A DNA stretch of 51,304 nucleotides from JASGDB01 sp049841315 (GTDB lineage: Bacteria > Bacteroidota > Bacteroidia > Flavobacteriales > Weeksellaceae), in the NCBI GenBank assembly GCA_049841315.1, contig JASGDB010000145.1, positions 1 to 51,304 on the forward strand, written 5' to 3'. Positions 49,687-51,304 of this stretch are shown in pieces. The position numbers were made by a program, and so were the translations under genes. How positions within the stretch are numbered: position 1 is the first letter of the stretch; each line of letters opens with the position of its first letter. A model generated the notes under the pieces. That model saw only the letters and a program-made list of their open reading frames with translations. It was not told the origin of the DNA and made no database searches.

Positions 49687-50199
49687 TTAGGGTTTTACCG
49701 GATGGGTTCCGTTTGTGGCGATTATATAAGATAGTGCCAACACAGGCATTCTGTTCTCGTGCGGCATACCTTCGCCTTCGGGCAATATGCTTTCCTCGTT
49801 CAAATGAAGATTACCTTCTGCCGTAGAATAACGTCTCCCTTTTTCTCCGGTAGATGCCCAGAACGCATTTGCAGCATCTTTGCTGTCGGCTTTACTGGCA
49901 GAGCTGCAAAGTGGTGTATGATTATGTGCAGGGATATTATCGGTTGTAAGCGTTACGGTTTCCGTACCGCCTTTACTAGCTTGTGCATATACGGTACTTT
50001 GCCCTAGTGGAATTCTGCTTCGCAAATCTGGAAGGCAAAAAGTAGTATCTGTACCGCCATACTTATTGCCTAGTAGTTGGGCAAGTGCTTTATATTCGTT
50101 TATAAGAAGTGCTCTGCCATCACAAGGAAGCCAGCCTTCAGGAATACGGTTTCCCGAATAAAGTTTTATCTCGCCTACGTAATTAAAAATGTCTCTCAT
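49687..50199 (-). CDS. Phage tail collar (MDP-like) protein, single domain
   Basis: A 170-residue tail-collar protein: MRDIFNYVGEIKLYSGNRIP, then GWLPCDGRALLINEYKALAQ, LLGNKYGGTDTTFCLPDLRS, the IPAHNHTP motif and the LALSYIIATNGTHPVKP end. It starts like MdpB-type proteins (GEIxLxxGNxxPxGWxxCDG). It is 33 bases upstream of the two-domain relative, so they are very likely one transcript. Exported by an unknown route or assembled on a tail-like particle; neither can be shown here. Confidence 0.88.
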   Translation of the reverse strand: MRDIFNYVGEIKLYSGNRIPEGWLPCDGRALLINEYKALAQLLGNKYGGTDTTFCLPDLRSRIPLGQSTVYAQASKGGTETVTLTTDNIPAHNHTPLCSSASKADSKDAANAFWASTGEKGRRYSTAEGNLHLNEESILPEGEGMPHENRMPVLALSYIIATNGTHPVKP

Positions 50200-50273
50200 T
50201 ATCTTTTAGTTTATGGGTAATTGATGTTCTTTCTTATAATTCACTTTTTACTAAATCTCATTCATTTTTTACT

Positions 50274-50306
50274 AAACCTCACAGGTTTCTAAAACCTGTG
50301 AGGTTT
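50274..50306. terminator. AACCTCACAGG hairpin between adhesin and collar genes
   Basis: AAACCTCACAGGTTT-CTA-AAACCTGTGAGGTTT. It is another member of the hairpin family at 1-36. It lies after the stop of the upstream (partial) adhesin and before the collar genes, and may separate two transcripts. There is no long T-run on the minus strand. Confidence 0.6.
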
Positions 50307-50342
50307 GAAAGGTTTGATGGTTTTAAGGTTTGAAAATCCAAC

Positions 50343-51304
50343 CTACTTCTTAATCACTTTCACCGTTTGCTTACTTCCGTCTTTCATTGTAAGGACAACG
50401 AGATACGAGCCTTGATAGAGTTGTGAAAGATTAAGTTCTGATGACGGAATCATTTGTTTTACCAATCGTCCCGACATATCCGAAACCGATATGGAAACTA
50501 CATTTTTTATATCCGAAATTTTCAGAATATCGGTGAAAGGATTCGGGTACACCAGCAATTTGTCTTTCAGCACAGAAACTGCGGAAAGTGTTCCTCCCAG
50601 ATACTCATACGCTCCCAAATCTATTACCGTATCATAAATTCTTACGTTGCCTGCCAGGTCTGTCGTGGTAGAATTAAGTGCATTATTTCCTGCATTAATC
50701 GCAACAGAAGAACTTTTTAAAGTATAATCGCCGTTTGTAGCATCATTAAAAATATCGGTTACGGTAATTCCAGTTGCATCAATATTTCCGTTGGTGGTGG
50801 CGGTATTGCCTTCTATCAAAGAATACTCTGCGCTGTAGTTACTTCCGGTAATTGCATCCCAAATAATGCTGTTTTTCCAATACGTCCATCCGTAAGCATA
50901 AAAACCGGTGCTTCCATTGTTTGCCATTGTAACATTGGTAAAAATACCGTTTCCGGAATTATTATATATCCCGCCACCGTTACTTGTAGCCGAATTATCT
51001 GTAAAACGAATGTTGGTAACACTTGGCGAAGAAGAATAATTAGCCATTCCGCCGCCGGAAGAAGCCGTATTGTTTGTAAAACTACTGTTGGTAATGGTTG
51101 GCGAAGAAGAAGAATTATACATTCCGCCACCATAAGTTGTAGCCGAATTATCTGTAAAACGACTGTTGGTAACACTTGGCAAAGAAGAAGCATTACACAT
51201 TCCGCCGCCGTTATCAGCCGTATTGTTTGTAAAACTACTGTTGGTAATGGTTGGCGAAGAAGAAGAATTATACATTCCGCCACCATAAGTTGTAGCCGAA
51301 TTAT
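50343..51304 (-). CDS. T9SS-secreted beta-helix adhesin, 3' end only
   Basis: The frame is open to the window edge, so only the last 320 residues are seen. The visible part starts with a 51-residue tandem repeat (153 bp), each made of two half-repeats like SSSPTITNSSFTNNTA and LPSVTNSRFTDNSATTYGGG. A beta-helix cap follows (INAGNNALNSTTTDLAGN, DLGAYEYLGG), and then a T9SS CTD (LLVYPNPFTDILKI ... YQGSYLVVLTMKDGSKQ). The segment from DLGAYEYLGG to LLVYPNP is almost identical in DNA to that of the giant adhesin. Confidence 0.9.
   Translation of the reverse strand, partial: NSATTYGGGMYNSSSSPTITNSSFTNNTADNGGGMCNASSLPSVTNSRFTDNSATTYGGGMYNSSSSPTITNSSFTNNTASSGGGMANYSSSPSVTNIRFTDNSATSNGGGIYNNSGNGIFTNVTMANNGSTGFYAYGWTYWKNSIIWDAITGSNYSAEYSLIEGNTATTNGNIDATGITVTDIFNDATNGDYTLKSSSVAINAGNNALNSTTTDLAGNVRIYDTVIDLGAYEYLGGTLSAVSVLKDKLLVYPNPFTDILKISDIKNVVSISVSDMSGRLVKQMIPSSELNLSQLYQGSYLVVLTMKDGSKQTVKVIKK

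Noticed and set aside
48634..50199. Prophage or tailocin
   Set aside because: Only tail-collar proteins are present. No integrase, capsid, terminase, tube, sheath or lysis gene was found in the window, so a prophage cannot be claimed.
50980..51304. CRISPR array
   Set aside because: The regular repeats are in-frame 51-residue protein repeats with no variable spacers, and no cas genes are present.

Overview
The window is chromosomal DNA of a Bacteroidota bacterium, most likely Flavobacteriia and Chryseobacterium-like (Weeksellaceae). Four things point there. The DNA is AT-rich. Several promoters fit the Bacteroidota pattern TTG-N17-20-TAnnTTTG, and Shine-Dalgarno sequences are scarce. Three secreted proteins end in type IX secretion (T9SS) C-terminal sorting domains. 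Menaquinone genes sit among DUF2461, DUF4199 and GIN-domain genes typical of flavobacteria. Species cannot be named from the sequence alone.

Layout. 1-7.3 kb: an SPFH/band-7 protein, a short SSB, an HRDC-domain protein, and a TolC / HlyD-lipoprotein / ABC-2-permease efflux operon followed by a Crp/Fnr-type regulator. This block is bracketed by a 78-bp near-perfect inverted repeat (1-79 and 7184-7262). 7.3-21.5 kb: menB and menA, interrupted and followed by accessory DNA. This includes a RhuM gene inserted with a 145-bp direct duplication, a RelBE pair, a Cys-rich lipoprotein, an MBL hydrolase, the SRP RNA gene, four more toxin-antitoxin-like pairs, a GT2 glycosyltransferase and small surface or membrane proteins. 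21.6-42.2 kb: mostly housekeeping genes. They are phosphoglucomutase, RdgB, a CPBP protease, PrfC, RNase Z, acyl-CoA dehydrogenase, a secreted endonuclease I, monomeric isocitrate dehydrogenase, an ECF sigma factor with a membrane partner, a metal-chelate binding lipoprotein, tRNA-Arg, an ABC ATPase, two initiator tRNAs, a TsaC-like protein, YaaA, PrmC, a PAP2-like protein, a SAM hydroxide adenosyltransferase and an acyl-ACP desaturase. 42.4-51.3 kb: a PIN toxin pair, then a minus-strand surface-protein locus. That locus holds a 1754-residue beta-helix T9SS adhesin, two phage-tail-collar (MDP-like) proteins, and the 3' end of a second beta-helix adhesin running off the window.

At least five families of short palindromic or low-complexity repeats are scattered between the genes. 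Some have entered coding sequences: the RhuM C-terminus, a PrmC linker and an adhesin loop. No rRNA, CRISPR array, transposase or integrase was seen.

The strongest candidates for something undescribed are the adhesin / tail-collar locus at 43.3-51.3 kb, the lipoprotein with a duplicated six-cysteine motif at 13.3-14.2 kb, and the RhuM insertion with its duplicated gene start at 8.2-9.6 kb.
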